NCBI GenBank assembly: GCA_050303415.1 | Contig: JBNLBS010000013.1 | Coordinates: 1 to 64,000, forward strand | From: JBNLBS01 sp050303415 | GTDB lineage: Bacteria > Pseudomonadota > Gammaproteobacteria > Methylococcales > Methylomonadaceae | Reading direction: 5' to 3' | Length of the DNA stretch: 64,000 nucleotides | The notes under the pieces: generated by a model | What the model was told of the DNA's origin: nothing | The model's database searches: none | The model's input: only the letters and a program-made list of their open reading frames with translations | Translations under genes and position numbers: made by a program | Part shown: piece by piece, positions 52,560 through 62,555 of the stretch | Layout: the number at the start of each line of letters is the position of its first letter | Position numbering within the stretch: position 1 is the first letter of the stretch

Positions 52560-54026
52560 ATGGGGATTTTAAGCGTATTACTTTGGACTCCGGCTTTAGG
52601 GGTCTTTTTTTTGGCTTTAATTCCAGGTCAAAATATCAAAGTTATACGCATTACGGGTAATTTTTTTACTACAATTGTTTTCCTGTTGGTTTGTTATTTG
52701 CTGACTATCTATGATTCAAATTATGCCGGCATTCAATTCTTTGAACATCTGCCTTTAAACCCGAAATTCGGCAATGCGTATGCTTTGGGGGTTGATGGTT
52801 TGTCGATGCCTATGCTGGTACTGGCCAGCTTACTGACTTCTATTTCTGTATTAGCCTCATTCAGTATTGATCAACGGGTTAAGGGTTATCATATTTGCAT
52901 CTTATTGCTTGAATTTGGCATGTTAGGTGTTTTTTTATCGCAAGACTGGGCGCTATTTTATATTTTCTGGGAAGTGACGCTGATTCCGCTGTTTTTCTTG
53001 ATTGATCGCTGGGGCGGAAAACGCAAGCATGCTGCCAGTTTGAATTTTGTTCTCTATACAATGGGCGGTTCAATTTTTATGCTTATAAGCTTATTGGCCG
53101 TTTATCAATATGTCCCGGAGAATGTGTCGTTAATGAGTGCAATGAGTCAAGTCTCAGATAACATGCCACATGATCAACAGGTTTTGGCTCTGCTTGGTTT
53201 CTTAATCGGTTTTGGGGTCAAAATGCCGGTTTTTCCGCTACATGGCTGGCTACCATTAGCACATGTTGAAGCACCCAGCCCGATCAGTATTCTGTTATCG
53301 GGTATTTTGCTGAAGATGGGGGCTTATGGTTTACTTAAAGTTGTCATTATGCTACCGGGTGCTGCCCAATCCTTACAATCCTTACTGGTTTTTCTGGCGT
53401 TATTCGGCATGTTATATGGCGGACTGTTGGCTTGGCGTCAAAGCGATATGAAAGCAATGATTGCTTATTCTTCAATCAGTCATATGGGCGTTGTTTTGTT
53501 GGGAATTGCTGCCTTAAATGAAACCGGCATAACCGGTGCGGTTTTACAGATGACTGCCCATGGATTGATTGCCGGAGCTATGTTTTTATTGATTGGTCTG
53601 CTTTATGAGCGAACAGGTACTCGAAATATTCAAGATTACAGTTCATTGGTTCAGGTCATGCCTCGGTTTGCTTTTTTTACCACGCTAACCTTTCTGGCTG
53701 CAATGGGCTTGCCTGGTTCAGTCGGTTTTGTTGCCGAACTGCATACCATTATCGGTGGTTTTGAACGGTGGGGTGGTTTAATGGTGTTTTTTAGTTTGAG
53801 TATTGTAATCAGTACAGCTTATGCCATGCGAACCATCGGTTTGCTTTTTACCGGCCCAGTTAGTCCGCAGATGCAGAAAATTGATGATTTGAAAATAGCA
53901 GAGCTGTTAGCTGCAGGCGTTTTGGTAACGAGTATTGTGTTATTTGGTTTGTTACCTACTTCATTAATCGATTTATCTATGGCAACCGTGAGCCAGATGA
54001 ATACCCTGATTAATCAAAGTCTCTAG
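52560..54026 (+). CDS. NuoM/MrpD-like antiporter subunit, first gene of a DAB-type operon
   Basis: 488 aa, about fourteen helices, Proton_antipo_M domain. It keeps the two key channel residues of complex I antiporter-like subunits: Glu138 in FWEVTLIPLFFLI and Lys221 in GFGVKMPVFPLHGWLP, plus HVEAPSPISILLSG. It is closest to NuoM in style but is not in a nuo cluster. Together with DabA and three more such subunits it probably forms an ion-driven membrane complex. 28 bp precede dabA. Confidence 0.85.
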   Translation: MGILSVLLWTPALGVFFLALIPGQNIKVIRITGNFFTTIVFLLVCYLLTIYDSNYAGIQFFEHLPLNPKFGNAYALGVDGLSMPMLVLASLLTSISVLASFSIDQRVKGYHICILLLEFGMLGVFLSQDWALFYIFWEVTLIPLFFLIDRWGGKRKHAASLNFVLYTMGGSIFMLISLLAVYQYVPENVSLMSAMSQVSDNMPHDQQVLALLGFLIGFGVKMPVFPLHGWLPLAHVEAPSPISILLSGILLKMGAYGLLKVVIMLPGAAQSLQSLLVFLALFGMLYGGLLAWRQSDMKAMIAYSSISHMGVVLLGIAALNETGITGAVLQMTAHGLIAGAMFLLIGLLYERTGTRNIQDYSSLVQVMPRFAFFTTLTFLAAMGLPGSVGFVAELHTIIGGFERWGGLMVFFSLSIVISTAYAMRTIGLLFTGPVSPQMQKIDDLKIAELLAAGVLVTSIVLFGLLPTSLIDLSMATVSQMNTLINQSL

Positions 54027-54054
54027 CTTAGCTAAAAGTAATATAGGATAAACG

Positions 54055-57000
54055 ATGCAAAAGCCATCCTTTTCATCAGCTCAGATGAGTCAAGTACGCG
54101 AGTACATCGAGTCTACGTTGGCTCATTTGGATCACGTTTTACCGGGACAGGCACCTATTCAGGATTTTGTTCATCATAATACAATACATGGCTATCAGCA
54201 TTTGCCCTTTGAAAAGGCATTGCTTGAGAACGAAGCATTAACGGGCATTTCCGGTTATTTACCGGAGCAAGAGTTTCGAAAGTTTTATCAACAACAGCGT
54301 ATTAATGACGCGGATATAACAGCCGCCTTGGCTCATAATAAAGCATTAGATGACGAGCTCGTTGTCTGCTCCTTAGGCCAAAAGGTTATTAAGCGAAAAC
54401 ATATTTATCGTATTGCAATGCTGTTTGATTTGACGGCAATCACCAGTAATCAGCTTAATTGGCAAATAGAGGAGCTGGATGCGTTAACTTCGTTACAAGC
54501 CGATGTGCCAAAGGACGTCAGTCAACAAATTCTCGCTGAAGGGCGGGCGCCGGCAGAAGTAGTCCAATTATTATGGCAAACCGTTATCAATCAGCTTGGA
54601 ATAGATCAGGCGGCTTTACAAGCAGAGCAATTGCTGGAGCTTGATCTACAGCAAGCTGAATATGGCTTCAGTCATGAGTATCAAGGTAGTGCAAAGAATT
54701 CGCTGCATCAACTCATGCAGCAACATTCAAAATCTAGTTTGAATCAGTTGATTCAGGACTTGGGAGAAAGGCTTACCCTTAGAGGATTTATTCTGGCTGT
54801 TACAGGCAATGATATTTTGGACTCGGTGCGACCGCAGTTGATTCGTATCTGTGCTTCTGCGATTGATGAAGGGGTTGCTCCCTGGCAATTACCGGACCGA
54901 CGCGAACAGGGTTTATATGGCGCCTGGCGTCTTGCTGTTCAATATGATGCCAATGCCTTTTTTCAAGAGTTGCCGGATGGCACGCAGATTTTAGCTGCGC
55001 TTCCAGAAAATTCAGTCGATGCCATTATCCAACATCTGACTGAATTACATATCCCTCAAACTATCTGGGGAGGGTATCTGCGTCGTTTGGCACTAGAGTT
55101 GCCGGGCTGGTCCGGGATGATTAACTGGCGCCAGCATAATTCGCAATATAAGACAGAGAATGATGCAAAACCGTGTTTAACTGACTATTTAGCTATTCGT
55201 CTGACGCTTGATAGGTTGTGGTTGAATTTGGTTTGTCATCAAAACTGGCATATAGAGGCAAACCTGACTGCACTAAATACATACTTTACAAAATACAGTT
55301 CTGAATTTCTACTGCGCCAACAACTTTATCAGCATGAGCTTCCGGAATTTTTGGCGCAGCAGATTGAGGCATTAATTCTCCATTCCGGATGGGAGCGGCA
55401 AAATTCGGATGCTTGGCATAAGCTTGCCAATCATGTTTGGGTATGGCTGGATAAATTTAAGCAAAGACCCGATGAACATACTGTATTAGACAGCGGTTGG
55501 CGCTTATTTCGATTATGTCAGCTGTTAGGCTTAAATATCGAACAGATATCAGCTTTGCACAAAGATGATTTGTTGAAAATGCTGACGGTGTTAGATGAGT
55601 TTACTTTGACGGAGCGTAATCAAGTCTGGCTTTACGCTTATGAATATCATTATCGGGAAGCTTTTTTACAGGCAATACGAGCTAATCATAATCGTGGTCG
55701 ATGGGATAAGCGTGACACTATCCCGCAAGCACAAATAATTTTTTGTATTGATGATAGGGAAGAGGGCTTCCGACGCCATTTGGAGGAGTTTAATCCGGCT
55801 ATTGAAACTTTTGGTGCTGCTGGTTTCTTTGGTGTTGCAATTAATTACAAAGGTCTTGATGATGAACGGGTAACACCTTTATGTCCCATTGTCGTTACCC
55901 CGGCCCATGAAGTTCACGAGCGAGCCAGAATTTTTAATGAGCAAAGACTGGTTAATCACAACAGGGGGCGCCGGTTAGGTTTGTTTGTAGGCGGTCTGGT
56001 GCATCAGAGTTTACGCAAGAGTACAGTGTTCGCGCATCTGGTGATCGATTTGATATCACCCATTACCTTGATAGGTTTATTATTAAAATCGGTCATACCC
56101 ACAAGTCAGAATAGGATTATCAATTATTTTTTTGAGGCGATTTCACCCGCCGTAGATACCGAACTTGATTTTACCTCCTCAGATACCGACACAGTTGCGA
56201 CACCGGAGCAAACCAAACTGGGTTTTACCGATGAAGAACAGGCTGATCGGGTCGCGGGGTTTTTACGTAATAATGGTTTGACTTATGGCTTATCGGAGTT
56301 GGTCATACTGATGGGGCATGGCTCTATAAGTCAAAATAACCCGCATTTAGCAGCTTATGACTGTGGTGCATGCAGTGGGCGGCATGGGGGGCCAAATGCT
56401 CGTGTCTTCGCTGCCATGGCCAATCGACCCGAGATACGTGAATTAGTTGCTGAGCGCGGCATCGAAATTCCGCAGGATACCTGGTTTATCGGTGCAGAAC
56501 ACAATACCTGTAATGAAGATATTATTTGGTATGACCTGAGTGACCTACCTGACAATAAAATCGATGCATTTACTAAATTAAAACAGGATTTAAGGCATGC
56601 ACAGCAAATGTCGGCGCATGAACGCTGTCGTCGATTGGCATCGGCACCGCGTAACCCGACTCCTGAGCAGGCCTTGGCACATATTGAACAACGTGCAGTC
56701 GACTTTTCTCAAGCCAGACCCGAGCTGGGACATGCCACGAATGCCTCGGCTGTGGTTGGCCGCCGATCATTAACTCAGGGCGTGTTTTTTGATCGTCGTG
56801 CTTTCCTGATTTCCTATGATCCTACTCAAGATCCGGACGGCACCGTGTTGGAAGGCATTTTACTGGCGGTTGGTCCTGTTGGCGCAGGAATTAACCTGGA
56901 ATATTATTTTTCTACCGTCAATAACGAACGTTTTGGCTGTGGTTCAAAAGTGCCTCATAACGTCACTGGTTTTTTTGGTGTCATGGAAGGGACAAGTAGT

Positions 57001-57336
57001 GATTTACGTACCGGTTTGCCCAGCCAGATGATTGAGATTCATGAAGCGATGCGTCTGCAAATTTTTGTTGAAGCCAAAACTTCAGTTCTGGAGCAAATAT
57101 ATGCGCGTCAGGAAAGTTTAAGTGAGTTGATTGGCGGCGGTTGGGTACTGTTAAGCTGTAAGGATCCAGAGACCGGGGAAATCTATGTTTTTGAGCGTGA
57201 TCAGGGTTTTGTTCTTTGGCAGGCACCGGAACAGAAATTACAGCTTTGTGATAAATCGCCGGATTGTTATCAGGATCAAACATTGCCTGTAGCACCCAAG
57301 CTTATTAAACAGCCCCAAATGATGGAGAGTGTTTAA
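54055..57336 (+). CDS. dabA: DabA-like inorganic-carbon transport subunit (DUF2309, UPF0753)
   Basis: 1093 aa, longer than many DabA proteins. The zinc site resembles that of beta-carbonic anhydrases: Cys564 and Asp566 in CIDDREEG, His755 in LMGHGS, and Cys770 in YDCGACSG. The His-to-Cys spacing (15) equals that recalled for Halothiobacillus DabA. N-terminus carries the PIQDFVHHNTIHGYQHLPFEKAL signature. No convincing membrane helices, so it is a peripheral partner. It would hydrate CO2 to bicarbonate in a vectorial, energy-coupled way. Flanked by antiporter-like subunits in a tight operon (3-bp gap to the next gene). Confidence 0.88.
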   Translation: MQKPSFSSAQMSQVREYIESTLAHLDHVLPGQAPIQDFVHHNTIHGYQHLPFEKALLENEALTGISGYLPEQEFRKFYQQQRINDADITAALAHNKALDDELVVCSLGQKVIKRKHIYRIAMLFDLTAITSNQLNWQIEELDALTSLQADVPKDVSQQILAEGRAPAEVVQLLWQTVINQLGIDQAALQAEQLLELDLQQAEYGFSHEYQGSAKNSLHQLMQQHSKSSLNQLIQDLGERLTLRGFILAVTGNDILDSVRPQLIRICASAIDEGVAPWQLPDRREQGLYGAWRLAVQYDANAFFQELPDGTQILAALPENSVDAIIQHLTELHIPQTIWGGYLRRLALELPGWSGMINWRQHNSQYKTENDAKPCLTDYLAIRLTLDRLWLNLVCHQNWHIEANLTALNTYFTKYSSEFLLRQQLYQHELPEFLAQQIEALILHSGWERQNSDAWHKLANHVWVWLDKFKQRPDEHTVLDSGWRLFRLCQLLGLNIEQISALHKDDLLKMLTVLDEFTLTERNQVWLYAYEYHYREAFLQAIRANHNRGRWDKRDTIPQAQIIFCIDDREEGFRRHLEEFNPAIETFGAAGFFGVAINYKGLDDERVTPLCPIVVTPAHEVHERARIFNEQRLVNHNRGRRLGLFVGGLVHQSLRKSTVFAHLVIDLISPITLIGLLLKSVIPTSQNRIINYFFEAISPAVDTELDFTSSDTDTVATPEQTKLGFTDEEQADRVAGFLRNNGLTYGLSELVILMGHGSISQNNPHLAAYDCGACSGRHGGPNARVFAAMANRPEIRELVAERGIEIPQDTWFIGAEHNTCNEDIIWYDLSDLPDNKIDAFTKLKQDLRHAQQMSAHERCRRLASAPRNPTPEQALAHIEQRAVDFSQARPELGHATNASAVVGRRSLTQGVFFDRRAFLISYDPTQDPDGTVLEGILLAVGPVGAGINLEYYFSTVNNERFGCGSKVPHNVTGFFGVMEGTSSDLRTGLPSQMIEIHEAMRLQIFVEAKTSVLEQIYARQESLSELIGGGWVLLSCKDPETGEIYVFERDQGFVLWQAPEQKLQLCDKSPDCYQDQTLPVAPKLIKQPQMMESV

Positions 57337-57339
57337 GAT

Positions 57340-58902
57340 ATGGATAGTTTAGTATTCCTGATTCCCATGTTTCCTCTTTTTGCCGCAATCGGAATAGGTT
57401 TGGCTCATTTGTTTTCAGTGTTGGACGGTGAACAGAGTGAAATGATCACCGCAAAAATTGCTGTTTTCAGCATTACTACTTCAATGTTTCTAGCCCTGTT
57501 CCTATTGCTTTTGGACAGGCTGGAGATGACTGCCGGCAGTTATAGTGTTGGCGTATGGCTGAACAGTGGCGATTTCAATTTGACCTTAAGCTTTATCAGC
57601 TCTGGTTTTAATATCATTCTTGCGGTTGTATTTAATCTGATTTTACTGGTTATTTTTCGTTTTTCAGTCAACTATATGCACCGCGAAGCAGGTTTTCATC
57701 GCTTCTTTTTCATGCTTTGTCTGTTTGCTTTCGCAATGATGTTACTGGTGCTTTCCGGCAATGCTGTTGTTACTTTTGTTGGTTGGGAGCTGGCGGGCTT
57801 ATGTTCTTATTTATTGATAGCGTATGCTTATGATCGACCGGTTGCCGCGCACAATGCAACCCGAGTGTTTGTCACCAACCGTATAGGCGATGCCGGTTTT
57901 ATTTTGGGCATTGGATTAAGCTTTTTATGGCTGGGTAGTCTAGATTGGGATGAGATAACGCATGCCGCCGGACATATATCTGTTCGGGAAGCTACAACCA
58001 TTGCCCTATGTTTTGCCTTAGCCGCATTCGCAAAATCTGCACAAATACCCTTTACCCCATGGTTATCCAAGGCTGTGGAGGGGCCGACACCATCCAGTGC
58101 GGTATTTTATGGGGGGGTGATGATTCATTCCGGTGTTTATTTGATCATTTTACTAAGACCATTGTTTGAACAAGCGCCCTTTGCCATGCTGGTGCTGGCA
58201 GTGGTTGGTTTGTTGACAGCAGTTTATGCAACGATTATTGGCTTAACCCAAACCGATATTAAAAGTTCGTTAATTTTCGCTACCTCGGCTCAGCTAGGCT
58301 TAATGTTTCTGGAGTGTGGCTTGGGTTTTTGGCAACTGGCGGCATGGCATTTATGTGCGCATGCAGTAGTGCGTTGCTATCAATTGCTAACTGCACCTTC
58401 TTTAATGCATTTTGTCCAGAGCATTCCGGTTTCGCGTGTTTCACCGCTGGTTGAGAAAAAATGCTGGATTTATATGGCATCTGTGCAACGTTTTTGGCTG
58501 GACCAGATCAGTGACTGGGTCTTGGTCAGGCCGATTCGGCGTTTGGCTCGGGATTTAAGCTATTTTGATGATCATATTATCGACCGGGTGATGGGGATGC
58601 CAGCACCCGCCATTAGGGCTATCTCTTCATTGGCGCAACAGGAAGAGAAAAAAATTGGTGCCCATCTGGATAATGATGAGGATCGTTTTGCCCGGGGCAG
58701 TGGATTGGCCGGTAAATTAACTGAATGGGTGGCCGCCGTACTGCATTGGTTTGAAGATTATTTTGTGCTGCAGGGTATCGGTAAAGGCACGATAGACTAT
58801 GGTCGTGAACTTGGTCATGCGGCTAATAAGGTGGAGCAATTACTGCTCAGACCCCGTTATTTGGCGCTATTTTTATTTATAACATTGCTTGTTGCGTTTT
58901 GA
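57340..58902 (+). CDS. dabB: NuoL/DabB-like antiporter subunit
   Basis: 520 aa with Proton_antipo_N and _M domains. FVGWELAGLCSYLLIAYAYDRP holds the conserved Glu, and FAKSAQIPFTPWLSKAVEGPTPSSAVFYGG the Lys. After about residue 380 the chain is shorter than NuoL and ends in a region with charged helices (FDDHIIDRVMGMPAPAIRAISSLAQQEEKKIGAHLDND) and one final membrane helix. That fits the DabB role as proton-conducting partner of DabA. It follows dabA by 3 bp. Confidence 0.85.
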   Translation: MDSLVFLIPMFPLFAAIGIGLAHLFSVLDGEQSEMITAKIAVFSITTSMFLALFLLLLDRLEMTAGSYSVGVWLNSGDFNLTLSFISSGFNIILAVVFNLILLVIFRFSVNYMHREAGFHRFFFMLCLFAFAMMLLVLSGNAVVTFVGWELAGLCSYLLIAYAYDRPVAAHNATRVFVTNRIGDAGFILGIGLSFLWLGSLDWDEITHAAGHISVREATTIALCFALAAFAKSAQIPFTPWLSKAVEGPTPSSAVFYGGVMIHSGVYLIILLRPLFEQAPFAMLVLAVVGLLTAVYATIIGLTQTDIKSSLIFATSAQLGLMFLECGLGFWQLAAWHLCAHAVVRCYQLLTAPSLMHFVQSIPVSRVSPLVEKKCWIYMASVQRFWLDQISDWVLVRPIRRLARDLSYFDDHIIDRVMGMPAPAIRAISSLAQQEEKKIGAHLDNDEDRFARGSGLAGKLTEWVAAVLHWFEDYFVLQGIGKGTIDYGRELGHAANKVEQLLLRPRYLALFLFITLLVAF

Positions 58903-58909
58903 GGTTTAG

Positions 58910-60490
58910 ATGGATATTAATATAACCTTCTGGTCGGAAGCGACTTTCTTTCCTCTGCTGACAACATTATGGCTTGTTCCATTGACAGTAATGGTGCTTA
59001 TTTTACGGTCAAAATCCAACCTGATCGCATTGCGTTTAGGTTATGCCGGAACCTTATTTACTGTTTTGTTAAGTTTTTACCTGCTGATTATTTTTGATGA
59101 TGGTTCCAGTAGTATTCAGTTGGTCGAAAAGATTCAGCTGTTAGGCATGAGTTATTGCGTGGGCGTGGATGGGGTTAATGTTTTATTTATTCCACTAACC
59201 TCAATTTTATCCTTACTGACACTTATGTATAGTTCTATCACCCGACATGTTGACGATCGGAAGTTTATAGCTTGTCTGTTGGGATATGAAGCAGTGTTAA
59301 TGGGGGCTTTTACAGCACTAAATGCCATGCAATTCTGGTTCTGGTGTCTGCTGGAATTGTTACCGTTAATTGCGTTAACCAGTCGAGCGGGAACCGGAGT
59401 CAATAGACGTAAATTAATTACCAAATTGCTGCAATTTTGGGGCAGCGGTTTGTTGATGACTTTTGCCGGTTTTATGCTGCTGGCATTAAACCTTCAAAGC
59501 GCATTCAATGAATTAAGCTTTGACTGGTCCAGGCTGGCACAAAATACGGCCTTCATTCATAACGAAACTCTAATTTTTGTCTTGCTGTTTTTTGGTTTCG
59601 CTATCCGAATGCCTTTGTTTCCTTTTCATGCCTGGTTTCCATTACTGGCAGAATATGGCACGGTTGCCAGTACCGGTATTTTTCTCATTGGTTTAAAGCT
59701 GGGAATTTATGCTGTGATTCGCTTTATATTGCCGGTTTTACCCGGGGTTGCCGAGCAATGGGAAGACTTTGTCGTCACACTGGGCTTTATTGGTATTTTT
59801 TATGGCGCCTTACTGGCGTTAATGCAAATTAATATTCGCCGCTTGCTGGCTTTTGCGGTGATAAGCCATACCGGAATGTTGATCATCGGTGTTTTTTGTT
59901 TTAATGATCATGGTTTGGAAGGCAGTATTCTGCTCTCGTTGTCGTATGGTTTGGCGACCGCAGGCATGTTATTCAGCGTCGGCCTGATTTATGAGCGTAC
60001 TCGTACGGCTTATCTACCACGCTTGGGGGGCTTGTTTGACTCCAACACCAGTATTGGTTTGTTGTTTTTGATTTCCGCCTTTAGCACTATGGTAATGCCG
60101 GGCACGCCCGGGTTTGATGCTGCGCATTTGTTAATTGAAGGCACTATAGAGGAACATGGCTGGTTCATTGCCATTGCAATTTTGCTAGGAAATGTTCTGG
60201 CTGCAGCTTTTTTGTTATGGGCTTTTCAGCGCTTATTCATGGCGACACGGAAACGATTTAAACAACCTGCTCGCAGTATTTATTATTCCGTCTTTCAAGA
60301 GCGCATTATTACCGTGGTGATTTGTGGCTTGCTGCTCGTAACAGGTTTTTATACGCAACCTTGGTTGAACTATATTGCTGAAGAAGCTGAAGCAATTCAT
60401 GAGCATTACCCGGTACATGGAACTCATGATGCTACTAAGCCGGTACCAGCTATGCTTGATAATAAAGTAGAACAAGGCAAGGGACAATGA
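58910..60490 (+). CDS. NuoM-like subunit with degenerate proton-channel residues
   Basis: 526 aa, Proton_antipo_M fold. At the positions of the essential Glu and Lys it has Cys146 (QFWFWCLLELLPLI) and Arg233 (FAIRMPLFPFHAWFP). The usual EAP(T/S)P loop after the HAW motif reads LLAEYGTVAST. So it may be a structural or regulatory subunit rather than an active channel. Otherwise intact and in the operon, overlapping the next start by 4 bp. An acidic/His-rich C-terminal tail follows the last helix (EEAEAIHEHYPVHGTHD). Confidence 0.82.
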   Translation: MDINITFWSEATFFPLLTTLWLVPLTVMVLILRSKSNLIALRLGYAGTLFTVLLSFYLLIIFDDGSSSIQLVEKIQLLGMSYCVGVDGVNVLFIPLTSILSLLTLMYSSITRHVDDRKFIACLLGYEAVLMGAFTALNAMQFWFWCLLELLPLIALTSRAGTGVNRRKLITKLLQFWGSGLLMTFAGFMLLALNLQSAFNELSFDWSRLAQNTAFIHNETLIFVLLFFGFAIRMPLFPFHAWFPLLAEYGTVASTGIFLIGLKLGIYAVIRFILPVLPGVAEQWEDFVVTLGFIGIFYGALLALMQINIRRLLAFAVISHTGMLIIGVFCFNDHGLEGSILLSLSYGLATAGMLFSVGLIYERTRTAYLPRLGGLFDSNTSIGLLFLISAFSTMVMPGTPGFDAAHLLIEGTIEEHGWFIAIAILLGNVLAAAFLLWAFQRLFMATRKRFKQPARSIYYSVFQERIITVVICGLLLVTGFYTQPWLNYIAEEAEAIHEHYPVHGTHDATKPVPAMLDNKVEQGKGQ

Positions 60491-62007
60491 TAGAGGCACA
60501 GTTTCCAATGTTAAGTTTAGTGATTTTTCTGCCCTTATTGGCGGCGGTTTTAACCGGCATTTCAGGTCAGGATCAGCGAGCCAGGAGTCTTGCGCTTTTA
60601 TTTGCTGTGTTAGAGTTGATTTTAACTCTTCTGACGATGACTTGTTTTAATGTCGAACAAATAGGCTTTCAATTAGTTGAGCGTTATGTCTGGATAGCGA
60701 GTTTAAATATTGAATTTTTTGTGGGTATTGATGGTATTTCGATCTTGTTTTTACCATTCACTGCTTTGTTAACCGTTATTGCCATTCTGGCATCATGGAA
60801 TACGGTAAAAAAACTTAACCGATTTCATTTCGCTCTGCTGTTGGCTTTGGAAGGCGTTACCATGGGCGTATTTTCCGCTTTGGATATGGTCTTGTTCTTT
60901 TTATTTTGGGAGCTGACCGTACCACCAATTTTCTTTTTGATTGGTTTATGGGGGATAGGGCCACAGCGACGATCTGCAGCAATGAAGTACACTCTGTATA
61001 TGCTTTTTGCCGGTGTGCCGATTTTATTTGCCATCATTATGTTGGCAATAAACCATGCCGAACAAGTAAATGCCAGCCTTCCGCAAGGGTTAAACTTCAG
61101 TTTCCCATTGTTGTTACAGACAGCAATACCTGAAGATTTGCAGGTAGTTATTTTTATTTTGTTTGTCATCGGCTTTTCAGTAAAAGCGCCATTACTTCCC
61201 TTTCATACTTGGTTGCCTATGACAGCCATGGAAGCTCCGGTTCAGATGACGGCATTATTAACCGGTTTAAAATTAGGCGCGTTTGGCTTGTTACGGTTTG
61301 CTTTACCTTTAACACCGTATGCAACTGTTAAATACAGTTGGGCGTTAGGAATGCTGGGAGCTTGTACGATCGTTTACGCTGCTTTAATAGCCTTACGCCA
61401 GACTAATCTGAGAAGATTACTGGCGTATGCCAGTATCAGCCATGTTGGCCTGGTCGTTGTTGGTATCGCATCATTAAATATACATGCATTGCAAGGAGCT
61501 ATATTCCAGTTATTAAACTTTACTTTGGTGGCCAGCAGTTTAATGATCATAGCCGGTTTCATCCGGCATCGTTTGGGGAGTACCGAAGTTTCACAGTTAG
61601 GTGGCTTGGCTAAGGTAGTGCCTAAATTGACCTGCTTTTATTTTCTATTTGCCCTGGCCAGTATCGGTGTACCCTTAACCAATGGTTTTCCTGCAGAATT
61701 ACTGTTAATTATAGGAGCTTTGAGTGCTCATCCAAGCTTAGCTTTATCTGGACTGCTAGGCGCTGTTTTAGGTGCGGCCTATATGTTGAATTTTATTCGT
61801 CTTGCCTTTTGGGGGCCTGTTACCAGAGCAGCAATCAATCAGATCGATGATTTACGTATCCGTGAGTGGGGTTTGCTAGGCATTCCGGCAGTTTTAGTAT
61901 TATTACTGGGCCTGTTTCCTAATTTGGCTTTGGATTTCAATCATAAATCATCGGAATCATGGTTACAGCATATATTAATTGTGTCGGATATACAGAAAAA
62001 CAAATAA
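60487..62007 (+). CDS. NuoM-like antiporter subunit, last gene of the DAB-type operon
   Basis: 506 aa, about fourteen helices. Key residues are kept: Glu142 in LFWELTVPPIFFLI and Lys233 in FSVKAPLLPFHTWLPMTAMEAPVQMT. The ATGA overlap with the previous gene indicates coupling. No quinone, FeS or NADH subunits occur here, so this is not complex I. The complex is expected to use an ion gradient directly. Confidence 0.85.
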   Translation: MIEAQFPMLSLVIFLPLLAAVLTGISGQDQRARSLALLFAVLELILTLLTMTCFNVEQIGFQLVERYVWIASLNIEFFVGIDGISILFLPFTALLTVIAILASWNTVKKLNRFHFALLLALEGVTMGVFSALDMVLFFLFWELTVPPIFFLIGLWGIGPQRRSAAMKYTLYMLFAGVPILFAIIMLAINHAEQVNASLPQGLNFSFPLLLQTAIPEDLQVVIFILFVIGFSVKAPLLPFHTWLPMTAMEAPVQMTALLTGLKLGAFGLLRFALPLTPYATVKYSWALGMLGACTIVYAALIALRQTNLRRLLAYASISHVGLVVVGIASLNIHALQGAIFQLLNFTLVASSLMIIAGFIRHRLGSTEVSQLGGLAKVVPKLTCFYFLFALASIGVPLTNGFPAELLLIIGALSAHPSLALSGLLGAVLGAAYMLNFIRLAFWGPVTRAAINQIDDLRIREWGLLGIPAVLVLLLGLFPNLALDFNHKSSESWLQHILIVSDIQKNK

Positions 62008-62555
62008 GACGATTTTTCATATCACATTGTGCTGTGACGTTGATACTTAATGCTGGCTTTGAAATGTTTCAACGATAGAAATCTACTATAAAAGTCTTGT
62101 TTATTTGACCGGAAAATAAGACCGATTCCATTATAGTTTTTAAACATTTTTGAAGCTTTCAGGAATGTCTTTTGGTCAGACTGTGCAAACATTACTCGCG
62201 AAGTAAAATTTGCCGTTCTTGCACAATTCATTACTGTTGAGCAGGCGGGTTGTTGTTGCCCGTAAAATAACTGATTGGATTGTTAGTATGATGCACGAAA
62301 GCTATATCTTCTTATTAACCGGAAGTGTCAGACTGGGGGCTCATTATTTATTTACGTTCTATTGGTGTTTCAATTGATTTTTTAGAAGGGAATCGGTCTT
62401 CGTCAGTATTGGACTCTAACTATCTGAATTTTCTGTTATCACTTGCCGATACAACTATTAAATAATCGTTAAAAGCTATACAATATGCCTCTTTTTTTAA
62501 ACCTTACATAGTGTAAGGCGGACAAAAGTGTTTATAAGATTTAATGGAGATTTGA
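62008..62555. other. Intergenic region upstream of purE
   Basis: 548 bp. A 7-bp hairpin ccttaca-tag-tgtaagg stands at 62502-62518 in the likely purE leader. A short open stretch at 62288-62377 (29 codons) resembles nothing known. No terminator is obvious right after the operon. Confidence 0.45.

Noticed and set aside
52560..62007. Complex I (nuo) or Mrp antiporter operon
   Set aside because: No NADH, Fe-S or quinone-binding subunits and no MrpB/C/E/F/G. The DUF2309 protein identifies a DAB-type system.
62288..62377. 29-codon ORF upstream of purE
   Set aside because: No ribosome-binding site, no homology that I recognise, and expected by chance in 548 bp.
62502..62518. Purine riboswitch ahead of purE
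   Set aside because: Only a simple 7-bp hairpin is seen. The three-way junction and conserved loops of the purine aptamer are absent.
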